The notes beneath the pieces are model-generated. The model saw nothing but the letters and a program-made list of their open reading frames with translations. It did no database searches and was not told the origin of the DNA. This document shows positions 18,193-27,507 of a stretch of 64,000 nt of DNA, one piece after another. The stretch covers positions 682,001-746,000 of the forward strand of contig NZ_FPKV01000001.1 in NCBI RefSeq assembly GCF_900114265.1. Direction: 5' to 3'. Every line of letters begins with the position of its first letter. Position 1 is the stretch's first letter. Position numbers and translations under genes: made by a program. The DNA comes from Flaviramulus basaltis. GTDB lineage: Bacteria; Bacteroidota; Bacteroidia; Flavobacteriales; Flavobacteriaceae.

Positions 18193-19023
18193 ATGAATTC
18201 ATTAAACGATTTAAAAAAAATATCAGATACCCTACCTCTTTCTCAAAGAATGCCTGTTCTATTTTTAGGCCATGGGAGTCCAATGAATGGTATTGAAGAA
18301 AATCAATTCACTAAAGGTTTTCAAAACATTTCAAAGACATTGCCAACACCTAGTGCTATAGTTTGTATTTCTGCACATTGGTATACAAAAGGAACAAAAG
18401 TTACTGCTATGGAATTGCCTAAAACCATTCATGATTTTGGTGGATTTCCGCAAGAATTATATGAACAACAATATCCCGCAAAAGGGAATCCTGATTTAGC
18501 AAAAGAAACTAAAAACCTGCTAAAACCAACACTTGTAGAATTAGATGAAAAATGGGGCTTAGATCACGGAACTTGGACAGTTTTAAAGCATTTATTTCCA
18601 AAAGCAGATATTCCTGTAATACAGTTAAGTATAGATTACACAAAAGATCCAGTTTATCATTTTGAACTAGCAAAACAATTAAATTCTTTAAGAAACAAAG
18701 GTGTTTTAATTATTGGAAGTGGAAATATTATTCACAATTTAAGATTGGTAGATTGGAAAAATTTTAATGAAGATAATTATGGCTACGATTGGGCTATTGA
18801 AGCTAGAGAAACCATTAACAATTATTTACTTGAAGGTAATTATAAACCTTTACTTAATTATGAAAAACAATCAAAAGCATTGCAATTAGCCATTCCGTCC
18901 CCAGATCATTATCTCCCTTTAATTTACACCTTAGGTTTGCAACAAAAAAATGAAAATAGTATACTTTTTAATGACAAATTACTTGCGGGTTCTTTAAGTA
19001 TGACATCATTAAAAATAGGTTAA
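18193..19023 (+). CDS. ygiD: Class III extradiol dioxygenase, YgiD type (4,5-DOPA dioxygenase)
   Basis: Non-heme metal dioxygenase of the LigB fold. Metal-binding His residues are visible in LFLGHGSPMN, SAHWYTKG and the DHGTWTVLKHLFP segment, in the order typical of YgiD. Family members cleave L-DOPA or related catechols. It lies 110 bases after the NmrA-like gene on the same strand and may belong to the same stress cluster. A second Met at codon 17 is possible but the longer start is kept. Confidence 0.9.
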   Translation: MNSLNDLKKISDTLPLSQRMPVLFLGHGSPMNGIEENQFTKGFQNISKTLPTPSAIVCISAHWYTKGTKVTAMELPKTIHDFGGFPQELYEQQYPAKGNPDLAKETKNLLKPTLVELDEKWGLDHGTWTVLKHLFPKADIPVIQLSIDYTKDPVYHFELAKQLNSLRNKGVLIIGSGNIIHNLRLVDWKNFNEDNYGYDWAIEARETINNYLLEGNYKPLLNYEKQSKALQLAIPSPDHYLPLIYTLGLQQKNENSILFNDKLLAGSLSMTSLKIG

Positions 19024-19149
19024 AAATTTCACTTAACTTAAGGCATGTTAGATTGAATTAATGGGTTTTGGTATTTAGTAAAATCCGATAAATCCTAAAC
19101 CTATTCGATAGCCATTTTATTAATTAAACCTCTATCATCTATCTGTCCT

Positions 19150-19932
19150 TTATTCCCCAGGAAAGTCGGCTTTTCTCTTTTGTAAAAAAGCTGTTGTGCC
19201 TTCTTTAAAATCTTCGGTACCAAAGCATTTTCCAAACTGTTTTATTTCTGCTTTATAACCATCTACACCATCTTTATAATTAGCATTTATAGCTTTTATG
19301 GCGCCTTTTATAGCTACTGAAGAATTACGCATAATCTTTTCTGCAATTTTCTCACAAAAAGGTAATAACTCTTCTAGAGCAACAACATGATTTACTAGTC
19401 CATAATTTAATGCTTTGCTGGCATCAATCATTCCTGCTGTCATAATCAATTCCATAGCACGCCCTTTACCAATTAATTGTGGCAAACGTTGTGTACCACC
19501 ATATCCTGGTATAACACCTAATGATACTTCTGGTAAACCTAATTTAGCATTTTCGCTAGCTACTCTAAAATGACAAGCCATAGCTAATTCTAAACCACCA
19601 CCCAGCGCAAAACCATTAACAGCTGCAATTACTGGCGTTGATAAATTTTCTATAAAATTAAATAGCAAATCTTGACCTTTTTCGGCTAGTTTTGCGCCTT
19701 CTTTTATGTTGAAATTTGCAAATTCACTAATATCTGCTCCTGCAACAAAAGCTTTTTCACCACTTCCTGTTACAATAATAACCTTAGTATTTTTATCCTC
19801 ATTAGCTTTATTAAAAGCATCATGCAATTCTTCAATAGTCTCCTTATTTAAAGCATTTAATTTACTTGGTCGGTTAATAGTGATAGTTGTTAAACTGCTG
19901 TTTTTTTCTGATAAAATATTATTGTAACTCAT
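19150..19932 (-). CDS. Enoyl-CoA hydratase/isomerase (crotonase) family protein
   Basis: Hydrates 2-enoyl-CoA in fatty acid or amino acid catabolism. The CoA-binding oxyanion segments AFVAGADISEF and GFALGGGLELAMA are present, and both catalytic Glu positions of true hydratases are occupied (LELA and PEVSLGVIPGYGGTQRL). It is 260 residues, the standard length. It starts 14 bases after the stop of the upstream secreted protein. Confidence 0.93.
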   Translation of the reverse strand: MSYNNILSEKNSSLTTITINRPSKLNALNKETIEELHDAFNKANEDKNTKVIIVTGSGEKAFVAGADISEFANFNIKEGAKLAEKGQDLLFNFIENLSTPVIAAVNGFALGGGLELAMACHFRVASENAKLGLPEVSLGVIPGYGGTQRLPQLIGKGRAMELIMTAGMIDASKALNYGLVNHVVALEELLPFCEKIAEKIMRNSSVAIKGAIKAINANYKDGVDGYKAEIKQFGKCFGTEDFKEGTTAFLQKRKADFPGE

Positions 19933-19946
19933 GATTTTTATAAATT

Positions 19947-20369
19947 TTAAATATCTTTTTTAAATAGTTCCAATCCTGTGATTTCAGACAGTTCTGAATC
20001 ATAAAATCTTATAGATGTTTTTACAACTCTATCCGATTTATCTCTTGGTGATTTACTTGTAATTCTGGCTTTAGAATTATTTAAGTTTTTAGTGTATTTG
20101 CCATCAAAATCTTTTGATTTATTAGCAAAAAAATAAACTAATTTCCCTTTGGATTCCCATGTTCCTTTTCCATAAAAATTTTCTTCAGGGTTTCTCTCTC
20201 CTACAATATCTCTAAAAAAATGATATATAAATGTTCCATCAGAATTTAATGAAAGTGTCCATTTTATTTTTGTTCCATCTGTGTTTTGAGGCTCTAATGT
20301 ATATACTCCTGTTTGAGCAAATAAACTCAAACTAAACATAAAGATTAATATAAAAAATGTGTGTTTCAT
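19947..20369 (-). CDS. Small secreted protein of unknown function
   Basis: A signal peptide (MKHTFFILIFMFSLSLFAQ) is followed by about 120 residues predicted to form beta strands, with a lipocalin-like feel (GTWESKGKLVYFF, TSIRFYDSELSEI). No family is recognised. It lies three bases after the NtrY-like kinase stop and 14 before the enoyl-CoA hydratase, so the three probably form one transcript, although the functional link is unclear. Confidence 0.75.
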   Translation of the reverse strand: MKHTFFILIFMFSLSLFAQTGVYTLEPQNTDGTKIKWTLSLNSDGTFIYHFFRDIVGERNPEENFYGKGTWESKGKLVYFFANKSKDFDGKYTKNLNNSKARITSKSPRDKSDRVVKTSIRFYDSELSEITGLELFKKDI

Positions 20370-20372
20370 AAT

Positions 20373-21830
20373 TTATCCTTTAGGAAAAACTACTTTAAAT
20401 GTTGTGCCTTTATCTTTTTCTGAAACAAATGTAATAGTTCCTTTATAGGTTTCTACTATATTTTTCACCATAGCCAAACCAAGCCCCATACCACTACTTT
20501 TGGTCGTAAACTTGGGCTCGAATACTTTTTCTATATTTTCTTCTAAAATCCCTGAACCATTATCTGCAACTGTTATAACAATTACCTCATCATCAGTTTT
20601 AACATTAACACCAATTTTGGGTGTTCGGTTATCTGGAATTGACTGGATACTATTTTTAACTAAATTAGTAACAACACGTATAAGTTGAGTTCTATCAAGT
20701 TTAGCAATAATTTCTTCTTTCTCAGCCGTAAAAACTATATAATCTTCATTAAAAATATCAAGCGCTAACTTAACAATTTTAACCACATTAAGCATTTCAT
20801 TTTGTTGCGCTGGCATTTTTGCAAAGTTTGAAAATGCTGAGGCTATGGAACTCATCGTATCTATTTGCTGAATGAGTGTTTTACTATATTCATCAACTTT
20901 TGAGTGTATATTTTCATCATTAGGATCGAATTTACGTTGAAAGTTTTGCACCGTTAAACGCATAGGCGTTAACGGGTTTTTTATCTCGTGAGCTACTTGT
21001 TTTGCCATTTCTCGCCATGCCTGTTCGCGCTCGCTTCTGGCAAGTTGTATGGCACTTTCTTCCAACTCGTCAATCATACTATTATAAGAGTTTACTAAAG
21101 TTGAAATCTCTTCGCTAGTATCATTAATTTCTATTTTCTGATTTCGCTTTTCTAAACGTGTCGTATTAATTTTATCGCTAATGGTTTTTAATGATTTTGT
21201 AATGTATTTAGACAACAAAAACGAAATACTTATCGCCATTAATAGCACTAACATAAAGGCATATCTTAACCGCTCTAAAAACTCTTCCAACTCTTTAGCA
21301 AGAAAATCGTCTTTTTCTAAATATGGTAGATTTAAAATAGCTAGAGGCTTAGATTTTTGATCTGTAATATATATGTATGACGATTGAAATATTTCTCCAT
21401 TCTCTTCATGTTTATCAACATATCTATGGTCAACCGTATGCGAAATAGCATTTAATATTTCGGCATCAATACACCTTTCGGCTTGGTCTGGTTTTAAATT
21501 AGCTTTTGAAGAAATAAGCATCGTGCCTTCTAAATCGTATAAATTGATTTGAAGTTTATGAATGTGAGCAATTCTATAAATTTCGTCTTTAAAAATTAAC
21601 GGAATATTTTCGGTTTTAACCTCCCAAGTATTTTGTCGTCCATTTAAAACCGTAGTGATATGGGTTTTAATGTTCTCTTCTTTACGATTTAAACGCCCAG
21701 TGTGATAGTCTTCACTTTGCTCTTTATATTGATAAATAGCAACTAGAGATATTAGCACTGAAGCTAATAATACCAGAAGTATCATTGAAATAAAAATACG
21801 AATACGTAAAGAGAGGTTTCTTAATTTCAT
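20373..21830 (-). CDS. NtrY-like sensor histidine kinase with HAMP domain
   Basis: Two transmembrane segments (about 8-30 and 190-208) flank an extracytoplasmic sensor region, followed by a HAMP linker. The HisKA box [20 protein letters not shown] near residue 281 has the NtrY/NtrB-like spacing, and the HATPase N, G1 (DNGSGI) and G2 (GMGLGLAMV) boxes are intact. No response regulator is adjacent, so it is an orphan kinase by position. Confidence 0.92.
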   Translation of the reverse strand: MKLRNLSLRIRIFISMILLVLLASVLISLVAIYQYKEQSEDYHTGRLNRKEENIKTHITTVLNGRQNTWEVKTENIPLIFKDEIYRIAHIHKLQINLYDLEGTMLISSKANLKPDQAERCIDAEILNAISHTVDHRYVDKHEENGEIFQSSYIYITDQKSKPLAILNLPYLEKDDFLAKELEEFLERLRYAFMLVLLMAISISFLLSKYITKSLKTISDKINTTRLEKRNQKIEINDTSEEISTLVNSYNSMIDELEESAIQLARSEREQAWREMAKQVAHEIKNPLTPMRLTVQNFQRKFDPNDENIHSKVDEYSKTLIQQIDTMSSIASAFSNFAKMPAQQNEMLNVVKIVKLALDIFNEDYIVFTAEKEEIIAKLDRTQLIRVVTNLVKNSIQSIPDNRTPKIGVNVKTDDEVIVITVADNGSGILEENIEKVFEPKFTTKSSGMGLGLAMVKNIVETYKGTITFVSEKDKGTTFKVVFPKG

Positions 21831-21930
21831 CTAATATTATAATCGACTAAATATAACAATAATCGAACCAAAGACGCTAATGGCTATTTAAAAATAAACC
21901 TCTTCGTTAAAAGTTGATTATTATAGTTGC

Positions 21931-22021
21931 TACCTGCGTTAGGGATAGAAAAGGAAATCCTTTTTGAAAGGCACGAGCAAAAAGATTGTATTGGATAGCC
22001 CGACCCTTTTGGGAAACGCCC
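21931..22021 (-). repeat. Structured noncoding element, possibly a dispersed flavobacterial repeat
   Basis: This gap segment between hemJ and the kinase has far more internal structure and GC than its surroundings. It contains AAAAGGA-AA-TCCTTTT, a CCCTTTTGGG hairpin, and end blocks GCGTTAGGGATAG and GATAGCCCGACCC. On the minus strand it follows the hemJ stop, beginning GGGCGTTTCCC. I recall very similar blocks recurring after genes in Flavobacterium-type genomes, but cannot confirm this here. It could be a 3'-UTR element, a terminator-like RNA or a mobile repeat. Confidence 0.5.
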
Positions 22022-22028
22022 AAATAAC

Positions 22029-22577
22029 TTAAGCTTCTGGATTTTTATCTCTAATGTTCTTATAAATTTTAAAACCTAGCATAATAAGAACCCCTAAAAC
22101 TATAATTCCAACAACACCCCAAACCCAGTTAATGGCACTTTTTAAAACCACTAAAAAAACTACTACAAAAAGAATAAACGTAGCGCCTTCATTCCAAATA
22201 CGCATAAAACTTGAGGTTTTTTTAACCACATCGTTTTGTAATTGTTTAAAATATTGATGCGTTTTTAAGTGATAAATAATGAGTAAAACTACAAACGCTA
22301 ACTTAACATGCATCCAAGGTTGTTGCAACCAATAAGGTTGTAAAATAAGCAACCAAACAGCAAAAAGAGTTGCTAAAATAGCTGATGGCCAAGTAATGAT
22401 ATACCATAGCCGTTTTGCCATAAGTTTAAGCTGTTTACCAAGAATTTCCTTGTCTGGCGATGGTTTATGAAATGCTTCAATTTGATATACAAACAACCGA
22501 GGAATGTAAAACAACCCCGCAAACCATGTTATTACAAAAATGAGATGAAACGATTTTATATAATTGTAATATTCCAT
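22029..22577 (-). CDS. hemJ: Protoporphyrinogen oxidase, HemJ type
   Basis: Membrane protein that oxidises protoporphyrinogen IX in the penultimate step of heme synthesis. The N-terminal FHLIFVITWFAGLFYIPRLFVY contains the conserved His and Arg of HemJ, followed by RLWYIITWPSAIL, WMHVKL and FMRIWNEGA, all family hallmarks. Four to five transmembrane helices are visible in 182 residues. It lies three bases after the MATE gene in a hemH-MATE-hemJ operon, so the last two heme steps are encoded together. Confidence 0.9.
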   Translation of the reverse strand: MEYYNYIKSFHLIFVITWFAGLFYIPRLFVYQIEAFHKPSPDKEILGKQLKLMAKRLWYIITWPSAILATLFAVWLLILQPYWLQQPWMHVKLAFVVLLIIYHLKTHQYFKQLQNDVVKKTSSFMRIWNEGATFILFVVVFLVVLKSAINWVWGVVGIIVLGVLIMLGFKIYKNIRDKNPEA

Positions 22578-22580
22578 AGC

Positions 22581-23930
22581 CTAACTATTTGTAACTAAAT
22601 TACGTTTTACTTCTCTATTTAAAAAATAGGCTGTTATTATGGTTGCTAACGTATCAGAAATTGGGAAAGACATCCAAACACCTAATTCTCCATAAAATTT
22701 TGGAAGAATTAAAATGAGTGGAATAAAGATAAAACCTTGTCTTGTTAGTGTTAATAAAAGTGCGGGTATAGCTTTACCAATAGCCTGAAAATAAGCAGCA
22801 CCAATAAGTTGAATAGCTACAATTGGTGTTGCTGCAAATACCCATCGCATATCGCTTGGTGTTTGTTTTATAACCTCAACATCTGTAGTAAATAATCTTG
22901 TAATAGCTTCTGGAAATAACATAAGCATAATAAATACTAAAGTTGCTAAACCTGAGGCATATTTTAATGCTGTAAAAATAGTTTTTTTAACACGTTGATA
23001 TTCTTGTGCGCCATAATTAAAACCTGCAATAGGCAAAAAGCCTTGTGTAACACCAAAAACTGGAAATAATGCAAACATTAGCATACGACCAACAATAGCA
23101 TAAGCGGTGACAGATGTTTCGCCTCCTAAGTTGTATAAAATATTATTCATGAATAAATAAGTTATACTTACGACTGCTTGTCTTGCAAGAGTAACAAACC
23201 CCAAAGAACTTATTTCTGAAACTATAGATTTGTTTAAACCAAAGTGTGAGATATCTATTTTTAATTCAGAGTTTTTTGATAAGAAAAACCACAAAATGAA
23301 TGCAAAACAGAAAAGGTAGGATATCGTAGTTGCCCAAGCGGCGCCTTCCATTCCAAAATCTAAAACGTTTATAAAAATATAATCCAAAACTAAATTCCCA
23401 ACGGATGGAATCATCATCGCATACATTGCAAATTTAGGTTTCCCTTCCGCACGTATTACAGTATTTCCCATCATACAAAGTGCTAGAAAAGGCACGCCAT
23501 ATAAAACAATTCTGTAATAAATTTTAGCAGGTTCAAAAATGGCACCTTTACCTCCAAATGCAGGAATAATATCATTAATATAAAGCAATCCAAAAAACAC
23601 CATGGTTATAGTTAATAACAACGTAAGTGTTATTTGATTACCAAAAGTTTTTAAGGCTTTTATATTGTTATTTGCACCTAATGCTCTTGAAATTATAGAA
23701 GAACCTCCAATACCAATACTCATTCCTAAAGCGGCAATAAAAAAAGATACTGGAAGCACAACATTTATGGCTGCTATAGCTGTTGAACCTATCCAGTGTC
23801 CAACAAAAATAGTATCTATAAGTATATTAAGCGACATTACTAATATTCCTATAGATGCTGGAACAGCTTGTTTTATAAGTAGTTTACCTATGGGTTGCGT
23901 ACCTAAGTCTTGGGATGATATTTTTGCCAT
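22581..23930 (-). CDS. MATE-family efflux transporter
   Basis: About twelve transmembrane segments with the two-fold MATE repeat. The N-terminal segment MSLNILIDTIFVGHWIGSTAIAA is the usual first-helix signature (shown in part). It exports cationic or hydrophobic compounds using an ion gradient. Its ATG overlaps the hemH stop (TAATG), and hemJ follows three bases later. The position suggests, but does not show, a role in porphyrin or heme efflux. Confidence 0.93.
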   Translation of the reverse strand: MAKISSQDLGTQPIGKLLIKQAVPASIGILVMSLNILIDTIFVGHWIGSTAIAAINVVLPVSFFIAALGMSIGIGGSSIISRALGANNNIKALKTFGNQITLTLLLTITMVFFGLLYINDIIPAFGGKGAIFEPAKIYYRIVLYGVPFLALCMMGNTVIRAEGKPKFAMYAMMIPSVGNLVLDYIFINVLDFGMEGAAWATTISYLFCFAFILWFFLSKNSELKIDISHFGLNKSIVSEISSLGFVTLARQAVVSITYLFMNNILYNLGGETSVTAYAIVGRMLMFALFPVFGVTQGFLPIAGFNYGAQEYQRVKKTIFTALKYASGLATLVFIMLMLFPEAITRLFTTDVEVIKQTPSDMRWVFAATPIVAIQLIGAAYFQAIGKAIPALLLTLTRQGFIFIPLILILPKFYGELGVWMSFPISDTLATIITAYFLNREVKRNLVTNS

Positions 23931-24964
23931 TATGCTAAAATGGATTCAGATGTTGCCCATTTTTTTACCCATTTTGAAAGCAATGCTACCCATTCGTCAT
24001 CGTCATTTAAACAAGGTACTGTGGTGAAATATTTACCGCCAACTTCATGAAAAATTTCTTCGCCTTCCATAGCTATTTCTTCTAAAGTTTCCAAACAATC
24101 ACTCACAAAAGCAGGTGTTACAATAGCCATGTTTTTAATGCCTTGTTTACCTAAACGCTCAATAGTTCTATCTGTATAAGGTTGTAACCATGGATCGAAA
24201 CCTAATCGTGATTGAAAGGATGTTGAAAATGAACCTTCTTCTAACTTCAATTTTTCTCCAACCAATCTGGTGACTTCTTTACATTGATGTCTGTAGCAAA
24301 ACTCATGCGCTTTGCTAGCAGTTGCACAACAACTACCATCTATTTTACAATGTGATTTTGTGATATCACTTTTTCTAATATGACGTTCTGGAACACCATG
24401 ATATGAAAACAATAAATGCTCGTAATTTTTCCCTTGTAAATGCCTTTTAATAGAATTTGAAAGTACTTCAATATAGTCTGGTTTATTATAAAATGCTGGA
24501 ACAGACTCTATATTTAAGTTTGGAAAGTATTCTTGCTGAATTTCTTCGGCTAAAACTATAATAGTCTCTGTTGTAGCCATAGCAAATTGTGGATATAATG
24601 GAAATAACAAAACCTCTTCTACACCTTTATCTACTAATTCTTGAAGACCTTTTTTAATAGTCATACTTCCATAACGCATGGCTAAAGCCACTGGCTGTTC
24701 AACTTGTTTTTGTAATTTATTTTGAAGTCTTTCTGACAATACAATTAAAGGCGAACCTTCTTCCCACCATATTTTTTTATATGCTGCTGCAGAAGCTTTT
24801 GGGCGCGTATTTAAAATAATACCTTTTACCAATAAATTTCTTGCCCAAAGCGGAACGTCAATTACCCTTTCGTCCATTAAAAATTCGCCTAAATATTTTT
24901 TCACATCTTTTGGTTCTGGACTGTCTGGCGAACCAAGATTAACAAGTAAAATTCCTTTTTTCAT
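23930..24964 (-). CDS. hemH: Ferrochelatase
   Basis: Inserts Fe2+ into protoporphyrin IX. The catalytic His lies in SYHGVPERH and the acidic partner in CLETLEEI, with the family segment SFQSRLG-x-DPWLQPY between them. A Cys-rich segment around residues 198-220 (CKIDGSCC, then CYRHQC) is unusual and could hold a metal or iron-sulfur cluster or disulfides. It heads an operon with the MATE pump and hemJ. Confidence 0.95.
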   Translation of the reverse strand: MKKGILLVNLGSPDSPEPKDVKKYLGEFLMDERVIDVPLWARNLLVKGIILNTRPKASAAAYKKIWWEEGSPLIVLSERLQNKLQKQVEQPVALAMRYGSMTIKKGLQELVDKGVEEVLLFPLYPQFAMATTETIIVLAEEIQQEYFPNLNIESVPAFYNKPDYIEVLSNSIKRHLQGKNYEHLLFSYHGVPERHIRKSDITKSHCKIDGSCCATASKAHEFCYRHQCKEVTRLVGEKLKLEEGSFSTSFQSRLGFDPWLQPYTDRTIERLGKQGIKNMAIVTPAFVSDCLETLEEIAMEGEEIFHEVGGKYFTTVPCLNDDDEWVALLSKWVKKWATSESILA

Positions 24965-24986
24965 TAATTTTTATTCCTTAATTAAT

Positions 24987-25496
24987 TTAAAACTCTTTAA
25001 AGTAAAAGCAGTTTGCGGTAAAATAAAATTTGCTTCCGCTTGTTAGCTTATTTGCATAATCAAATTTATGTGTCATCGCTTCCTTAAGTACGGCTAGAAT
25101 TTCTGAACCGCTTAAAAAAACCTGTTCTTTTGGAAAATAAAGCGCACAAGAAAATACTTTATCACCCGTTTCATCAATATTATATACTATTTTAAGATTT
25201 ATACTTCTTTCTGCTTTAAAAATATTTTCTTTTTTTTCTGAGAGTACAATTTTAAAAAACGTATCACTAAAACCACTTCCTTTTCTATATTTTGCTTTTA
25301 TATGAGCATCAGCGATTCTTATTTTTAAACTTTTAGACTGACTTTCAATTTTACTTAAAAAGTCTTTATGATCGTTAGTCATAAAAACTATATAACCATC
25401 TTCTTCTGCGACTTCAACTTGTATGTCTTGAGCAATAATTAATTTGGGTATGGTTATTAAAAAAACAAAACAAATACATGTTTTCAATGCTCTCAT
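24987..25496 (-). CDS. Secreted protein of unknown function, 169 residues
   Basis: A signal peptide (MRALKTCICFVFLITIPKLIIAQ) precedes a 146-residue domain of mixed strands and helices ending FTANCFYFKEF. No motif or family is recognised. It lies 22 bases upstream of hemH and 26 bases after the ThuA gene on the same strand, so it may be cotranscribed with either. Confidence 0.7.
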   Translation of the reverse strand: MRALKTCICFVFLITIPKLIIAQDIQVEVAEEDGYIVFMTNDHKDFLSKIESQSKSLKIRIADAHIKAKYRKGSGFSDTFFKIVLSEKKENIFKAERSINLKIVYNIDETGDKVFSCALYFPKEQVFLSGSEILAVLKEAMTHKFDYANKLTSGSKFYFTANCFYFKEF

Positions 25497-25522
25497 TCTC
25501 TTTTATAAACTTCTAAATAAAA

Positions 25523-26227
25523 TTATCTTTTCAAACAATACAGTATTCCACCAACTAAATGTTTTTTAAATTCTGGCTCAGAATACGATTCGTTGGTGTG
25601 ACCCAATCCTGTGTAAAACATGCGTCCTCCATCAAATTCTTGATACCAGGCAATAGGATGAATCTCACCATTTTTTCCGCCTTTATAGGTTGATTCATCT
25701 AAAGTTAACAATACATTAATAGCATTACTTATAGATTTAAAATTATACCATTCATCATGTCTAATCCATTCTTCCGACAAATGTTTTGTAGATTGATGGT
25801 TATTGTTAATTGTTTTTACGGTAGCTTTACTCTGTTCTGGGTGACCATCAAAATAAGCGCCTACAAGTTTATTGTACCATGGCCAATCATATTCAGTATC
25901 TGTAGCCGAATGAATTCCCATAAAGCTTCCTCCATTTTCAATAAAAGTTTTAAAAGCTTTTTCTTGATCATCATTTAAAACATTACCTGTTGTGTTTAAG
26001 AAGATAACCAAATGGTATTGCTTTAAATTTTCATCTGTAAAAACCTCAGAATTTTCAGTGTGAGTAACTTCAAAATCATTTTCTTCTCCTAGCTTCTTAA
26101 TAGTTTCAATACCTGTTTCGATAGATTGATGTCTGTAACCTTCTGTTTTAGAAAATACCAAAACCTTATCTGAAGCTTCAGAAAAATTTGTTATAAACAC
26201 AAATAGGACTATTAAAATTGCTTTCAT
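25523..26227 (-). CDS. ThuA-domain protein, secreted
   Basis: Class I glutamine amidotransferase-like fold of the ThuA group, often linked to sugar handling or of unknown catalytic role. Segments KVLVFSKTEGYRHQSIETG, GGSFMGIHSATDTEYDWPWY and GHPEQ plus the C-terminal GLGHTNESYSEPEF are family-typical. I start it at 26227 because this gives a proper signal peptide (MKAILIVLFVFITNFSEASD). The longer in-frame start at 26314 would overlap a small ORF that ends four bases upstream. Confidence 0.88.
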   Translation of the reverse strand: MKAILIVLFVFITNFSEASDKVLVFSKTEGYRHQSIETGIETIKKLGEENDFEVTHTENSEVFTDENLKQYHLVIFLNTTGNVLNDDQEKAFKTFIENGGSFMGIHSATDTEYDWPWYNKLVGAYFDGHPEQSKATVKTINNNHQSTKHLSEEWIRHDEWYNFKSISNAINVLLTLDESTYKGGKNGEIHPIAWYQEFDGGRMFYTGLGHTNESYSEPEFKKHLVGGILYCLKR

Positions 26228-26231
26228 AAAA

Positions 26232-26396
26232 CTAGTCTTTAATGTTTTCTGAGTTTTGTTGATGATATAATTTAGGCCTTTCTTCATTGTAATTACAATC
26301 TTGAAAAATACCACAAGAAATATTAGACCGAACTAAAGATTTAGCATTGTCAGCATTTTTGGATAAAGCTTCAATTTCTGGAGTTAAATGTTTCAT
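26232..26396 (-). CDS. Possible 54-residue protein upstream of ThuA
   Basis: An ATG at 26396 opens a 54-codon frame beginning MKHLTPEIEALSKNADNAKS, which looks helical, with two Cys in SCGIFQDC. It stops four bases before the preferred ThuA start and begins 23 bases after the AraC gene stop, so it would fill the gap in a same-strand series. The ribosome binding site is weak. No family is recognised, and it could be a chance frame. Confidence 0.4.
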   Translation of the reverse strand: MKHLTPEIEALSKNADNAKSLVRSNISCGIFQDCNYNEERPKLYHQQNSENIKD

Positions 26397-26419
26397 ATTA
26401 TTAGAGTTTAATATGTGAT

Positions 26420-27319
26420 CTAATTTAAAGAAACTACGTATTTTTTTGGTGTTGTACCGTACTTCTTTTTAAAGGCTGCTATAAAATGACTAGATGTGCT
26501 GTACCCTACTTTTAACCCTACTTCATTTACATTATCATTTCCTGCTTCTAGTAGTTTTCGTGCAACTTCCATCTTGTAATCAAATAAAAAACTAAAAACT
26601 GAATCGCCATAAATTTGCTTAAAGCCTTCTTTTAGCTTTTTTAAATTTAATCCAATTTCATCAGATAGTTCTTGTAAACCTGGTGGCTCTGCCATTCGAG
26701 AAATAATAATATCCTTGGCTTTTCTTATTTTAATAACATTAGTTTCATCTACTAAAAAGGGGCATTGCTCCACATCTGCATCTTCACTTCTATTAAAATA
26801 CAAGCTTAAAAGCTCATAAGCTTTACCTTTAAAATATAGGCTTTTTATAGATTGATTTAAATTATAATTTATAAGCTGATTAAGCACAATGGCCATTGAT
26901 GGAGAAATAGCACCATCTTTATAGTATTTTTTGTCCTTATTATCATCACTCAAAAACGTAATGTAACCAGCTTCTTGCGAAAACAAACCATGAAACTTTT
27001 TAATAGAAATTAAAACTGAAACAATCCAAGAATTTGGGTCTGTTTTAAGGTTTATTGGGAGGTCGCGTTGTGGATTGTATAGCAATAAAGAGTTTTCCTC
27101 TAAGATGTTTAAAGTGTAACGGCCATCGTTAAAAATAAATTCACACGATCCTTTTAAACAAAAATGAAATTGAATGTAATCGCTATTTATTTCTTTAACA
27201 ATGCTTTGCGTTTCACTTTTATCATTCTTATAAGTTAAAATTAAAAAACCATCATCTACTTGGGTTTCTTTAAATGAACTTTGAGCGACATTTTTTTGCG
27301 AACTTTCTGCGTTATTCAT
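26420..27319 (-). CDS. AraC-family regulator divergent from hemA
   Basis: The first ~150 residues form a cupin-like sensor region and the last ~100 an AraC-type double helix-turn-helix (LQELSDEIGLNLKKLKEGF, then VGYSTSSHFIAAFKKKYGTTPKKY). It is transcribed away from hemA across a short shared upstream region, making it a good candidate regulator of the heme operon, although this is positional inference. The ligand is unknown. Confidence 0.92.
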   Translation of the reverse strand: MNNAESSQKNVAQSSFKETQVDDGFLILTYKNDKSETQSIVKEINSDYIQFHFCLKGSCEFIFNDGRYTLNILEENSLLLYNPQRDLPINLKTDPNSWIVSVLISIKKFHGLFSQEAGYITFLSDDNKDKKYYKDGAISPSMAIVLNQLINYNLNQSIKSLYFKGKAYELLSLYFNRSEDADVEQCPFLVDETNVIKIRKAKDIIISRMAEPPGLQELSDEIGLNLKKLKEGFKQIYGDSVFSFLFDYKMEVARKLLEAGNDNVNEVGLKVGYSTSSHFIAAFKKKYGTTPKKYVVSLN

Positions 27320-27478
27320 AGAGCCTTTATTTAGATTGGTTCTAAATAGATTTAATCAAAACACTTGATTCTACTGCAAAAATATGATATTTATCATTCA
27401 TTTAAACAAAAACACATTAAAAAACTTGAAACGATACTAAAAGTTCTTTGAGCGTTACTTTTTTTATAAGTATCAATA

Positions 27479-27486
27479 TACTTTTG
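27479..27486 (+). promoter_or_regulatory. -7 box of the heme operon
   Basis: TACTTTTG matches TAnnTTTG and lies 21 bases before the hemA ATG at 27508. It falls after a possible in-frame TTG start at 27448, which supports the later start. Confidence 0.55.
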
Positions 27487-27507
27487 CTTCACATTTCAGG
27501 TATAAGC

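Noticed and set aside
14550-19023. A DOPA pathway joining the broken decarboxylase to YgiD
   Set aside because: The decarboxylase substrate is unknown, the gene is dead, and an unrelated regulator and operon lie between them; the link is only suggestive.
26228-26314. N-terminal extension of the ThuA protein
   Set aside because: It pushes the signal peptide inward and overlaps a small ORF; the start at 26227 gives a normal signal peptide.
27448-27507. TTG-initiated 20-codon extension of hemA
   Set aside because: It precedes and overlaps the promoter box at 27479 and shows no HemA similarity; the ATG at 27508 starts the conserved sequence.
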